Source: Bacillus sp. NTK071 (lineage in GTDB: Bacteria; Bacillota; Bacilli; Bacillales; Guptibacillaceae). From it: a DNA stretch of 64,000 nt. Shown one piece after another: positions 45,408-53,487 of this stretch. The notes beneath the pieces were generated by a model that worked only from the letters and a program-made list of their open reading frames with translations, did no database searches and was not told the DNA's origin. The position numbers and the translations under genes are program-made. Numbering within the stretch: the first letter of the stretch is position 1; every line of letters starts with the position of its first letter. The DNA is taken from contig NZ_JAFKOI010000015.1 in NCBI RefSeq assembly GCF_017303315.1, forward strand, positions 36,835 through 100,834, written 5' to 3'.

Positions 45408-45762
45408 AGTGGCACCTCTTTCTAAATCTAGTATAGTAGTGACTTCTAACTCTCATAGAAGTCGAGTCCGTTTACAACAAGATGAATTTTAACATAGAAT
45501 CTATGAAAATGAAAATAATTATGTAAGCGTATCTCAATGTGCTTTTTCTTATTTATTCTCTATTTTACTCTTAAATACTTCGTTTTTCATTATAATGATT
45601 TCACCGCAATTTATTTAAACTTAATAGGATTAGCTAGTTTATAACCTATTTTATTATTATTTGATCTAACTCGTTATAATGAGTTATCTTATTAATGGAG
45701 ATTCCTTCACAACGTATTGAATTTTGATAGACTATGGAGATAGATTGATAAGGAGCGATACA
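45408..45762. other. Divergent promoter region with two inverted repeats
   Basis: The region is very AT-rich. GACTTCTA (45441-45448) and TAGAAGTC (45456-45463) form a perfect inverted repeat near the SulP promoter side. TAACTC (45667-45672) and GAGTTA (45681-45686) flank a TATAAT on the HTH side. Either could be an operator. No gene is seen. Confidence 0.4.
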
Positions 45763-45954
45763 ATGGATAGTGAGCATCATGATATTATGACGATCTCTCA
45801 AGTAGCCAAATACTTTCAAATAAGTGAGATGACCACATATAAGCTCGTTCAAGAAGGTAAGATACCTGCTTTCAAAATTGGTAGTCACTGGCGAATTCAG
45901 AAATCAGATCTTACAGAATTAATTCAAAAACTTAAGAACGGCGAACGGATCTGA
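45763..45954 (+). CDS. Small excisionase-family (MerR-like) HTH protein
   Basis: The 63-residue protein starts at an ATG after AAGGAGCG. It is almost entirely a MerR/excisionase-type DNA-binding domain: MTISQVAKYFQISEMTTYKLVQEGKIPAFKIGSHWRIQKSDLTELIQ, the standard helix-turn-helix plus wing. No integrase or other mobile-element gene is nearby, so it is probably a small transcription factor rather than a phage excisionase. A target may be the divergent SulP gene. Confidence 0.85.
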   Translation: MDSEHHDIMTISQVAKYFQISEMTTYKLVQEGKIPAFKIGSHWRIQKSDLTELIQKLKNGERI

Positions 45955-45980
45955 TTAGAAGTGGAAGAGACGTTACTGTG

Positions 45981-46014
45981 AAAAGCCCCGATCGTCTAGA
46001 CGATCGGGGCTTTT
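45981..46014. terminator. 34 bp perfect palindromic terminator
   Basis: AAAAGCCCCGATCGTCT and its exact complement form a palindrome ending in TTTTCT, between the HTH gene and the convergent sugar porter gene. Confidence 0.9.
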
Positions 46015-46025
46015 CTATATTTGAG

Positions 46026-47366
46026 TTAAGCTGAAGCATTGCCTCTAAGGTCATTCTCAATGTCTTCAAGACTTCTTCCTTTTGTTTCAGGAACGAATTT
46101 CAATACAAAGAAGAATGCAAGAACGCCAATAATTGCAAAGAGCACGAAGACCCATGCTGTACCAATAGCGCCGAGTAATACTGGGAAAAATAATGATACA
46201 ACGAGATTTGCGGCAGACAACAGTAGTGTTGTAAATCCTGTCGCCGCTCCCCTTGCTTTCATTGGGAAAAGCTCAGGAAGCATAACCCATACAACTGGTC
46301 CCCATGTTGCAGAGAAAAAGACTATGAATAATCCAAGAAAGACAACGGTAAGCCAGGCAACGGTTGTCGTTAATTCAGCAGTGAATAGAATGGTAGCCAA
46401 TACAGATAGGCTGAGTACCATTCCAACGTTACCGAGCAAAAGCAGTTTCTTTCTGCCTAATTTATCGATTGTTGCAATGGCAACTAGGGTCATTAGTACA
46501 TTAACGATTCCAATTCCGACTGTCCCGAGGATGGAAGCAGAGCTACCGAGGCCTGCTTTCGAGAAAATAGTCGGTGCATAGTAGATAACGGAGTTAATAC
46601 CAATAAGTTGCTGAAAGATGGCAATTCCACTACCAATTAGAAGCATTGGGCGAATCCATTTTGACTTCAGCACGTCCCACGTACTTTCTTCAACTTCTTC
46701 TATTTTCTTCATCTGTTTCATTTCATTATCTATTTCACTTTGCTCTCGAGTTAACGCCATAATGCGACGTGCCTCGTCTTCACGATTTCGTTTAATTAAC
46801 CAGCGTGGACTCTCTGGCATAAATAGAACGCCTATCATCAAAATAATCGCGGGTACTGATGCAAGTCCAAGCATCCAGCGCCAGCCTTCCATTGGAGCGA
46901 AAGCATAATTGACGAGATAGGCGATAACGATCCCAATCGTAATCATTAATTGATTAAGTGAAGCGAGAGCTCCTCGTGATCGTGTTGGGGCCATTTCTGA
47001 TAAGTAGACGGGTACAATCGCTGTAGAACCACCAACGGCTAAGCCAAGTACAATTCGTCCAATAATAAGGATCGTCGCATTTGGAGATAGTGCTAGAACG
47101 AGAGATCCTATTAAATAAATCAATGCTATGGCAAAGACAACACGCCTTCTACCAAACCGATCAGATACATAACCACTCATTCCGGCACCAACGATTGCCC
47201 CGCCTAGTAATGAGCTAACAACAACGCCCTCTAGAAAATCAGAAAGCGGAATATCTTGGTCGATAAATAATAAGGCACCTGAAATAACGCCTGTATCATA
47301 TCCATAGAGCAGTCCTCCTAAAGCTCCAAAGAAGAATATCCACCCTTTGCTAATGCTTCTGTTCAT
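46026..47366 (-). CDS. Sugar porter family MFS transporter
   Basis: This 12-span protein carries sugar porter signatures: GGLLYGYDTGVISGA at the N-terminus, DRFGRRR after span 2, PESPRWL before the central loop, GINSVIYYAP in span 7 and PETKGRSLE at the C-terminus. It resembles the proton-coupled hexose/pentose transporters of Bacillus. The start was set at 47366 (MNRSISKG), 8 nt from GGTGG; the in-frame GTG at 47378 overlaps that ribosome site. It is divergent from the TetR2 operon. The sugar is not known. Confidence 0.9.
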   Translation of the reverse strand: MNRSISKGWIFFFGALGGLLYGYDTGVISGALLFIDQDIPLSDFLEGVVVSSLLGGAIVGAGMSGYVSDRFGRRRVVFAIALIYLIGSLVLALSPNATILIIGRIVLGLAVGGSTAIVPVYLSEMAPTRSRGALASLNQLMITIGIVIAYLVNYAFAPMEGWRWMLGLASVPAIILMIGVLFMPESPRWLIKRNREDEARRIMALTREQSEIDNEMKQMKKIEEVEESTWDVLKSKWIRPMLLIGSGIAIFQQLIGINSVIYYAPTIFSKAGLGSSASILGTVGIGIVNVLMTLVAIATIDKLGRKKLLLLGNVGMVLSLSVLATILFTAELTTTVAWLTVVFLGLFIVFFSATWGPVVWVMLPELFPMKARGAATGFTTLLLSAANLVVSLFFPVLLGAIGTAWVFVLFAIIGVLAFFFVLKFVPETKGRSLEDIENDLRGNASA

Positions 47367-47481
47367 ACACAAGACCACCTTTTCACTACAGTTATATCCT
47401 CAAGATTATTTCCACAATAGTAAGGAGAACAAACATCAAAACGTTCGTTTCCGTTAGTAAGTTAATCATAAGACGTTCTTT

Positions 47482-47510
47482 TTGACATATGACACGGTGT
47501 CGCATATAGT
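47482..47510 (+). promoter_or_regulatory. SigA promoter of TetR2 with operator in the spacer
   Basis: TTGACA (47482-47487), a 17 bp spacer and TATAGT (47505-47510) make a near-consensus promoter. The spacer contains TGACA-CGG-TGTCG (47490-47502), a palindromic TetR-type operator, so a bound repressor would block RNA polymerase directly. Confidence 0.75.
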
Positions 47511-47526
47511 TGGTTTGGTGAAAGTA

Positions 47527-47539
47527 TGACATAGTGTCA
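47527..47539 (+). promoter_or_regulatory. Second TetR2 operator
   Basis: TGACA-TAG-TGTCA is a perfect inverted repeat with the same spacing as the site in the promoter spacer, 37 bp downstream, just before the ribosome site of the TetR gene. Two operators flank the transcription start. Confidence 0.65.
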
Positions 47540-47563
47540 CAAGATATAGAGGTGGTGTTCCCA

Positions 47564-48172
47564 ATGCCGAAACAAACATTTTTTAATTTAAACGAAGAAA
47601 AGAAGCAAACACTAATCGATGCAGCGAAAAAAGAATTTTCAAGAGTATCACTGTACGAAGCTTCGATATCAAATATATTGAAAACAGCTGCAATTCCAAG
47701 GGGAAGTTTCTATCAGTATTTTGAAGATAAAGAGGATGCGTTCTTCTATTTGCTAAATGAACATGCAAAAGAACGACACGAGCATTTAATTTCGAATTTA
47801 AGAAAGTATGATGGCGATCTTTTTGAAGCCATTGAAGATATTTATCATTCGGTTTTGACTTCAGAAGATGCTGGGCAAAGTAATTTCATCCGGAATGTGT
47901 TACTGAATATGAATTATAAAATAGAGAACACATTCTCCAAATATTTAACAGAAGAAGCATTAAATAATCGGTATCACGAAATATATGAGCTAGTGAGTAC
48001 TGAACAACTGAACTTTTCGACTGAAAAAGAATTATTTCATATCATTCAGATTTTGACGGCAATTACGTTTCATAATCTCATCCATAGTGTTTCAAATGAA
48101 TTAACGATAGAGGATGCGATGAAGAAGTATCAGCTTGAAATTGAACTGCTTAAAGTTGGGTTATGTCGGTAA
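47564..48172 (+). CDS. TetR/AcrR family regulator, first gene of an efflux operon
   Basis: The 202-residue protein starts at an ATG 8 nt from GAGGTGG. It has a TetR-type HTH near residues 15-45 (SLYEASISNILKTAAIPRGSFYQYFEDKEDAFFYL) and a helical ligand-binding domain. It is followed 36 bp later by a DHA2 pump in the same direction, so both are transcribed from the operator-containing promoter upstream. That predicts autorepression relieved by pump substrates. Confidence 0.92.
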   Translation: MPKQTFFNLNEEKKQTLIDAAKKEFSRVSLYEASISNILKTAAIPRGSFYQYFEDKEDAFFYLLNEHAKERHEHLISNLRKYDGDLFEAIEDIYHSVLTSEDAGQSNFIRNVLLNMNYKIENTFSKYLTEEALNNRYHEIYELVSTEQLNFSTEKELFHIIQILTAITFHNLIHSVSNELTIEDAMKKYQLEIELLKVGLCR

Positions 48173-48208
48173 TATCTAATGAAAAATTGAATAGAAAGAA
48201 GGGAGAAT

Positions 48209-49657
48209 ATGAACGAAACGAATCAACCAGAACAGGGCATCGGATCCTTTAACAAAAAGCCATTGTTACTTGTATTACTATCAGGTGCATTCGCTGCAAT
48301 TCTAAATCAAACGTTGCTTGCGACAGCATTGCCACACATTATGGTGGATCTTAACCTTGAAGCAAGTACTGCTCAGTGGCTGACATCAATCTTTATGCTT
48401 GTAAATGGTGTGATGATTCCCATTACAGCTTTTTTAATAGAAAAATTCACCACGAGAACCTTATTCCTAACCGCTATGGGATTGTTTGCTGTAGGAACGT
48501 TAATTTGCGCCATTGCTCCTAATTTTCCAATATTAATGCTAGGTCGTATTATTCAAGCATCAGGAGCTGGCATTATCATCCCTCTCATGCAAACCATTCT
48601 TTTTCTCATTTTTCCTGTTGAGAAACGTGGAACAGCGATGGGAATGTTTGGTCTCGTCATATCTTTTGCTCCAGCAATCGGACCAACATTGTCCGGCTGG
48701 CTTGTTGAACATTATCCATGGAGGAGCCTTTTTTATGTGATTTTGCCGATTGTAATCATTGATTTTGCTATTGCTTATTTCATCCTGAAGAACGTTACCG
48801 AGCAGACAAATCCGAAATTAGATATTCTCTCAATCGTCCTGTCCTCCTTCGGTTTCGGAGGACTATTGTTTGGATTTAGTAGTGCAGGAACAAATGGGTG
48901 GGCTAGTGAGCAGGTTATCGTCGCTATGATCATTGGTGGCGTGTCATTAACATGGTTTATCTTAAGGCAGTTAAAATTAACACAGCCTATCTTACAGTTC
49001 AAAGTATTTCAATATAAATTGTTTACGCTGACGACGGTGCTTGGCATGGTTGTGTTTATCGCCATGATTGGAGCAGCTACTGTACTTCCACTTTTAATGC
49101 AAAATATGCTTGGCTTTACCGCATTGGAATCAGGATTAATGCTTCTGCCAGGGGCTCTTATTATGGGCTTTATGAACCCAATTACAGGAAGGATCTTTGA
49201 TAAGTTTGGGGCAAGGTGGCTAGCGATTGTTGGACTCGTAATCGTAACTGTAACGACATTTATGTTTACAAATTTAACGCCACAAACATCATTTGCTTAT
49301 CTTGCGGTCGTAAATGCTTTAAGAATGTTTGGCGTTGCCATGGTCATGATGCCGGTGACGACTGCTGGATTAAATCAGCTTCCTACTCACTTAATTCCAC
49401 ATGGAACAGCAATGAACAATACGATGCGTCAGGTATCAGGTGCTGTAGGAACAGCCCTACTTGTCACAGTAATGTCGACGGCAGCACAGCCTGACCGAGG
49501 CGTTGAAGGACTTGTCCACGGTGTAAATGTATCGTTCATTGTGGCGGGAATATCAGCTATTGTTGGATTGGTCTTAGCCTTCTTTATTAAAAACCCTCAG
49601 GAAGAAAAAGTGAGCACTGAACAAATCTCAAAAAACGATCCGGTTACTGAAAACTAG
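48209..49657 (+). CDS. DHA2 family multidrug efflux MFS transporter
   Basis: The 482-residue protein has about 14 spans and is closely related to the transporter at 2853-4373: the same LNQTLL/LNNTLL first helix, LGRIIQASGAGIIIPL, GPTLSGWLVEHYPWR and GTAMNNTMRQVSGAVGTALLVTVMS. It is co-transcribed with the TetR gene upstream. The drug or metabolite moved is unknown. Confidence 0.93.
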   Translation: MNETNQPEQGIGSFNKKPLLLVLLSGAFAAILNQTLLATALPHIMVDLNLEASTAQWLTSIFMLVNGVMIPITAFLIEKFTTRTLFLTAMGLFAVGTLICAIAPNFPILMLGRIIQASGAGIIIPLMQTILFLIFPVEKRGTAMGMFGLVISFAPAIGPTLSGWLVEHYPWRSLFYVILPIVIIDFAIAYFILKNVTEQTNPKLDILSIVLSSFGFGGLLFGFSSAGTNGWASEQVIVAMIIGGVSLTWFILRQLKLTQPILQFKVFQYKLFTLTTVLGMVVFIAMIGAATVLPLLMQNMLGFTALESGLMLLPGALIMGFMNPITGRIFDKFGARWLAIVGLVIVTVTTFMFTNLTPQTSFAYLAVVNALRMFGVAMVMMPVTTAGLNQLPTHLIPHGTAMNNTMRQVSGAVGTALLVTVMSTAAQPDRGVEGLVHGVNVSFIVAGISAIVGLVLAFFIKNPQEEKVSTEQISKNDPVTEN

Positions 49658-50134
49658 ATTGACTGAAAACGAAAACAAGATGAAAGTGAAACGAGGCTGG
49701 GACAAAACTAAAATACATGAAGGAAATTGCGAATTTTGATTGGTAAGAGTAAGACCTTAGCGTAGCCAACATACGTAGACTCCTGCGGGAACAGCACGAG
49801 TCCGAAGCCCCCGCAGGAAAGCGAAGTATGTTGGCGAAGCGGTTGTTTCCTATCTGTAAATTACGAAAGACCCGATCTGATTCAAATGAATTGTTCGGGT
49901 CTTTCTCTTGGTTATTTACTTATGTCCCAGCCTCGTTAGTTATATCTCATAATTTCAGGATTGTAATTAAGAGAGAATACTTAAAAATGATTTCCTTTAA
50001 AAGGTAATGTTATTATTTGGGAAACTATTATCGTTATGATACGTATTAAGTAAGAGAGATATCGTACTACTTATATGATAAACGGGTATACAAAGGATAA
50101 CGAATACAAGACTACGTTTTTAAGGAGGGTGAAT
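49658..50134. other. Intergenic region holding an inverted-repeat element
   Basis: Most of this stretch is the 246 bp element at 49691-49936. The rest, up to the hydrolase gene, is an AT-rich leader with an AAGGAGGG ribosome site. Confidence 0.6.
49691..49936. repeat. MITE-like Bacillaceae repeat, 246 bp, 14 bp terminal inverted repeats
   Basis: ACGAGGCTGGGACA (49691-49704) and TGTCCCAGCCTCGT (49923-49936) are perfect terminal inverted repeats. Inside are a hairpin around CCAACATAC ... GTATGTTGG enclosing CTCCTGCGGG ... CCCGCAGG, and a second hairpin GAAAGACCCGA ... TCGGGTCTTTC. There is no coding frame. The GAGGCTGGGAC edges and CTCCTGCGGGAACAGC core are familiar from dispersed repeats of Bacillus relatives. 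It could move by a transposase encoded elsewhere or act as a structured RNA; its function is unknown. Confidence 0.75.
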
Positions 50135-51037
50135 ATGCAAGAAAAGTCGATGACGTTAAGGGATGGACGGAAGCTGGGTTATTGGACTTATGGCGATCCG
50201 ACAGGAATACCGGTTCTTCTTTTTCATGGAACGCCTGGATCGCGTGTATGGTTTCGAAATGATGACAAACAAGCAAAAGCTATGGGTCTCTATTTAATCA
50301 CGAGTGATCGGCCGGGTTACGGTTTGTCTGAATTTCAGAAAAACAGAACGATCCTAGACTGGGCAGTAGATATTGAAGAATTGACGTCTTATCTCGGTTT
50401 AGTTAGTTTTTCCGTTCTAGGCGTTTCAGGTGGTGGAGCATTTGCCGCAGCATGTGCGTATGCCATGCCCGATCGTGTTCAGAATACAGCGCTTGTCTCA
50501 TCAGCAGCACCATTTCCTGAAGGGAAAGCCCCAAAAGACATGGCAAAAGAAAACAGAAGAGCCTTTTTCCTTACAAAGCACTTTCCCTGGCTTATGAAGC
50601 AAGCGAATCTTGCTCAAAAGAAGGTTATCGAGAAAAACCCAGATAAGTATATGAAATCCATCCTAAAAGGCGATCATCCTCATCTTTCAGAATGGGACCG
50701 TGCGCTTCTGAAAGATGAAGACCTTGTGGAGCTAAGTCTCTTTCATGCGAAGGAAGCTTATCGCCAGGGAGTAGAGGGCGTCATATATGAAACCAATCTG
50801 TTAGCAAAAGAGTGGGGATTTGATCTGAAAGAAATAAGTGGTCCTGTGCGAATTTGGCACGGTGAAAGAGATACGCTTTCACCGGTGAGTGAAGTGACTA
50901 AATTAGCCCAGCAGCTTCCTATTTGTGAGGTTACATTGATTCCAGAAGGAGGTCACTTTTTAACGGAGAATAAAGAGTTATGGACTGAAATGTTAGCTTA
51001 TTTAAAGGATTGGAAAGAAATTCCAGTGATAACATAG
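50135..51037 (+). CDS. Alpha/beta hydrolase
   Basis: The 300-residue protein starts at an ATG after AAGGAGGGTGAAT. It has the oxyanion-hole HGTPGSR (about 31-37), a nucleophile elbow GVSGGG with Ser near residue 100 (GxSxG), a catalytic Asp in HGERDTLSPV and a His in GGHFL. The catalytic triad therefore looks complete. The substrate is unknown; proline iminopeptidase-like or haloperoxidase-like members are common in this class. Confidence 0.88.
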   Translation: MQEKSMTLRDGRKLGYWTYGDPTGIPVLLFHGTPGSRVWFRNDDKQAKAMGLYLITSDRPGYGLSEFQKNRTILDWAVDIEELTSYLGLVSFSVLGVSGGGAFAAACAYAMPDRVQNTALVSSAAPFPEGKAPKDMAKENRRAFFLTKHFPWLMKQANLAQKKVIEKNPDKYMKSILKGDHPHLSEWDRALLKDEDLVELSLFHAKEAYRQGVEGVIYETNLLAKEWGFDLKEISGPVRIWHGERDTLSPVSEVTKLAQQLPICEVTLIPEGGHFLTENKELWTEMLAYLKDWKEIPVIT

Positions 51038-51406
51038 GTCATTGGGGGAAGGGCTTGTAAGAACAGCAAATAACATCTCATGATGCCATTTGCTATAGTT
51101 CTATCCCTAGTTCCCCTTGCCTGTCAGTTTTTCAGGATAATCGAAAGGAAGGCTCATCATGGGACTTACAATATTATTTTAGAAACCTACGAACGATATA
51201 TTAATTAATAATGCGAAATCACTTAACCATATTTATTATATAATAATAGTATCATGTAGGCATATAGAACTAGCAGCTAACATAGAGTATCCAAGATTTA
51301 TAGTTTTATGTAACTATTAACCCTATTTGATTTCCTGTTATACTTGTGACACAGAGCGAAAAAATCTTACATATATTTTGAATACTGTGAAAGGGGTGAA
51401 CAATAT
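51038..51406. other. Intergenic region with a long imperfect hairpin
   Basis: It contains the hairpin at 51045-51116 and otherwise AT-rich sequence leading to the kinase promoter. No gene is evident. Confidence 0.45.
51045..51116. other. Long interrupted stem-loop downstream of the hydrolase gene
   Basis: Nested inverted repeats GGGGAA/TTCCCC (51045-51050 and 51111-51116), AGAAC/GTTCT (51060-51064 and 51098-51102) and AGCAAAT/ATTTGCT (51065-51071 and 51088-51094) make a long interrupted stem with no T tract. It could be a weak terminator, an RNA processing element or a repeat remnant. Confidence 0.4.
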
Positions 51407-52534
51407 ATGGCATTACAGGAACAATTACTTGAATACTTAGATGAGAACCTCGATCGATATTTGCATAATTGGAAGTCCAAAATTCGAATATCAGAATCTG
51501 ATGTTCATCAGGATAAAGTAGAAGCGAACGGTGTCATGATGTATCGCCTTGTTCAAAAAAATATAGAAGCCCCGATTAGCATGGATAGAATTGTCGCACT
51601 TGCAAAGAAAGTAGCACTCGAACGGGTAGAAGCGAACGTCAACATAGGTGACTTTATCTTTAACGTGAACGCTGGTAGAAGTGTGATGATGAAGCATATG
51701 ACGTATGCAGGAATCGAAGTAAGCGAATTACAAAGTGTGTTGGACTCCATTAATGAATTGTTTGATCAATTTTCTTACCATGCTGTTACGGAATACACGA
51801 GAATGAAGAATAATGAGCTTCAAGAGAAAATCTCATTTATTGATGAAACACATCAGGAAAAACTATCAATTCTGGGACAAATGTCTTCAAGCTTTGTTCA
51901 CGAGTTCAGAAATCCGTTGACGGCTATTATGGGATTTGTGAAGTTATTGCAGAAAGACCATCCAAATTTAGAATACATTGATGTTATTGATCATGAATTA
52001 CAGCAACTCAATTTTCGTATTGCTCAATTTCTACATGTGTCTAAGAAGGAAATCGATGTTGGATGCGAAGAATGGTTGGACGTGAAAACTATTCTTGGGG
52101 GGATTGTTGAATTTATCTATCCAAGTATAGTGGATTGCGATGTTACGATACAAAATAATATCCCGGAGGAATTGTATATCTTTGGCCAACAGGATAAGCT
52201 CAGGCAGGTCTTCTTAAATATTATGATGAACTCACTTGATGCTCTTAAAGAAACGGCTGGTGCAAGACAAATCGAGCTGCATTGTGATCAAGGTGAGGAT
52301 ATGATTCACGTGCATATATCAAACAATGGTCCAAAAATTCCGAGCGAAACGTTGAAGACGATATTCGAGCCTTTTTATACAACGAAAGAACTTGGAACAG
52401 GGATAGGTTTATACGTATGTCGAAAGATCATTCAGAATCATAAAGGTACGATAAGCTGTCATTCGGTTGACGAGAAAACGACATTCACTGTGAGCCTACC
52501 GCTAGCAGATAAGGATGACATTTCGTCATCGTAA
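51407..52534 (+). CDS. Soluble sensor histidine kinase (HisK_N family)
   Basis: The 375-residue protein has no membrane segments. The N-terminal ~140 residues resemble the HisK_N sensor domain of Bacillus sporulation-type kinases. A dimerisation/phosphoacceptor helix follows with His165 in SSFVHEFRNPLTAIMGF, then an HATPase domain with N-box (QVFLNIMMNSLDAL), G1 (HISNNGPKI) and G2 (GTGIGLYVCRKI). No response regulator is adjacent, so it is an orphan that may feed the Spo0F phosphorelay. That link is inference. Confidence 0.88.
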   Translation: MALQEQLLEYLDENLDRYLHNWKSKIRISESDVHQDKVEANGVMMYRLVQKNIEAPISMDRIVALAKKVALERVEANVNIGDFIFNVNAGRSVMMKHMTYAGIEVSELQSVLDSINELFDQFSYHAVTEYTRMKNNELQEKISFIDETHQEKLSILGQMSSSFVHEFRNPLTAIMGFVKLLQKDHPNLEYIDVIDHELQQLNFRIAQFLHVSKKEIDVGCEEWLDVKTILGGIVEFIYPSIVDCDVTIQNNIPEELYIFGQQDKLRQVFLNIMMNSLDALKETAGARQIELHCDQGEDMIHVHISNNGPKIPSETLKTIFEPFYTTKELGTGIGLYVCRKIIQNHKGTISCHSVDEKTTFTVSLPLADKDDISSS

Positions 52535-52617
52535 CCCCTTTAGGTTTGCTACCCTTAAAGAAATCCTAATATAATAGGCATAATTGAACTAATGGGTTAG
52601 TGAGGGGAGGGAATATC

Positions 52618-52833
52618 ATGGTTACCAAAAATGGTAGCAAGCTTAGTAAAACTTATTTTAAATCCTATATGCAGTTAGTTATAAGCTCTAGAGGATTCTC
52701 TCTAGCTGAAGCAAGAGATTATGCATTTGAAGAAATTTTTCAAAATGATAAAACGATGAACGGTGCATACTCATTCGAGCAATTCGAACAAGCTTATAAG
52801 GAAATGGCGTCTGAAGAGGGTGCAGGGAACTAA
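52618..52833 (+). CDS. Small protein, unknown, 71 aa
   Basis: The ATG follows a GGGAGGG ribosome site. The 71-residue soluble protein is acidic at its C-terminus (YSFEQFEQAYKEMASEEG) and has a repeated FEEIFQ / FEQFEQ look. I do not recognise the family. It stands between the kinase and a terminator, so it could be the last gene of a unit with the kinase, 83 bp upstream. Confidence 0.65.
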   Translation: MVTKNGSKLSKTYFKSYMQLVISSRGFSLAEARDYAFEEIFQNDKTMNGAYSFEQFEQAYKEMASEEGAGN

Positions 52834-52851
52834 GTGAAGTAAGGTAGAAAT

Positions 52852-52878
52852 GAGACTTTAATAGTCTCTTTTTTATTT
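52852..52878 (+). terminator. Rho-independent terminator
   Basis: GAGACT pairs with AGTCTC across a short loop, followed by TTTTTTATTT. Confidence 0.75.
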
Positions 52879-52942
52879 GCAGTCGTAATGATTTTGTTTA
52901 TAGGAATAAGTGAGTGGTGGCTAAGAAAATAGAGGTTATGAG

Positions 52943-52970
52943 AAAAGGACAGGTAAGAACCTGTCCTTTT
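52943..52970. terminator. Terminator of the DUF2187 gene
   Basis: AAAAGGACAGGT and ACCTGTCCTTTT form a perfect 12 bp stem with an AAGA loop, just 3' of the minus-strand gene. Confidence 0.85.
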
Positions 52971-52973
52971 GTG

Positions 52974-53150
52974 TTAGAGCATTTTATATTCTTCGTGTCT
53001 GACAACCACACGCTTTTCTTCGTCTTCTGAGTATTCTTCCCATTCTGCTACAATCGTGTTGTTTAATAGGCTACAGACTTTTGCTCTGCGATTATCGATT
53101 TCAACGACACTACCGATTTCAGGGAGAATGATTTCCTGTTCTTCCTCCAT
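52974..53150 (-). CDS. ykvS: DUF2187 family protein (YkvS-like), 58 aa
   Basis: The frame extends upstream, but the only ATG with a ribosome site (GAGGG before ATTTAC) is at 53150, giving 58 residues. The sequence MEEEQEIILPEIGSVVEI, then NNTIVAEWEEYSE..., VVVRHEEYK matches the small DUF2187 family of Bacillus, a KOW/SH3-like fold. The function is unknown. The extended N-terminal version adds an unrelated, Cys-containing leader that is unlikely to be translated. Confidence 0.85.
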   Translation of the reverse strand: MEEEQEIILPEIGSVVEIDNRRAKVCSLLNNTIVAEWEEYSEDEEKRVVVRHEEYKML

Positions 53151-53271
53151 GTAAATCCCTCTTTTCTCTTTAAACTGATTTATATAATAACATAATTCAT
53201 TTCGGTTTCCTAACAATCTGAAGCATTCTCCTGACATTTTTTACGGTAATTCAGAGTCATAATGAAGCGCT

Positions 53272-53396
53272 TACCAACATAATGTGAATTATAGCCTATT
53301 CTCTCCCCCCTCTTCTTGAGGGGATTTTTGTTGGTATCCATCTTTTTATATAGCTTGTTAGAATAGAACTGTCTAGTAGGCAGCTCTTTTTTGGTG
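53272..53396 (+). ncRNA. Candidate small RNA region with two orphan terminators
   Basis: Two terminators stand in tandem with no upstream plus-strand gene: CCCCTC-TTCTT-GAGGGG-ATTTTTG (53307-53329) and an AGAACTGTCT...AGGCAGCTCT-TTTTTT hairpin (53367-53396). TACCAACA (53272-53279) and TGTTGGTA (53329-53336) can pair around the first hairpin. This suggests a short transcript between the DUF2187 and PhzF genes, or the regulated leader of the PhzF gene. No convincing promoter was identified. Confidence 0.35.
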
Positions 53397-53487
53397 TTTC
53401 GAAAGGTATAATGTGTAAGAAAGGATTAGAGAGGTTATAGACATGAAAAGGCTATGCCAATACATATAGAAACGAGAGGGATCACAT

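Noticed and set aside
49691..49936. Riboswitch for the downstream hydrolase
   Set aside because: The perfect terminal inverted repeats and the match to dispersed repeat edges favour a mobile-like element; no riboswitch core is recognisable.
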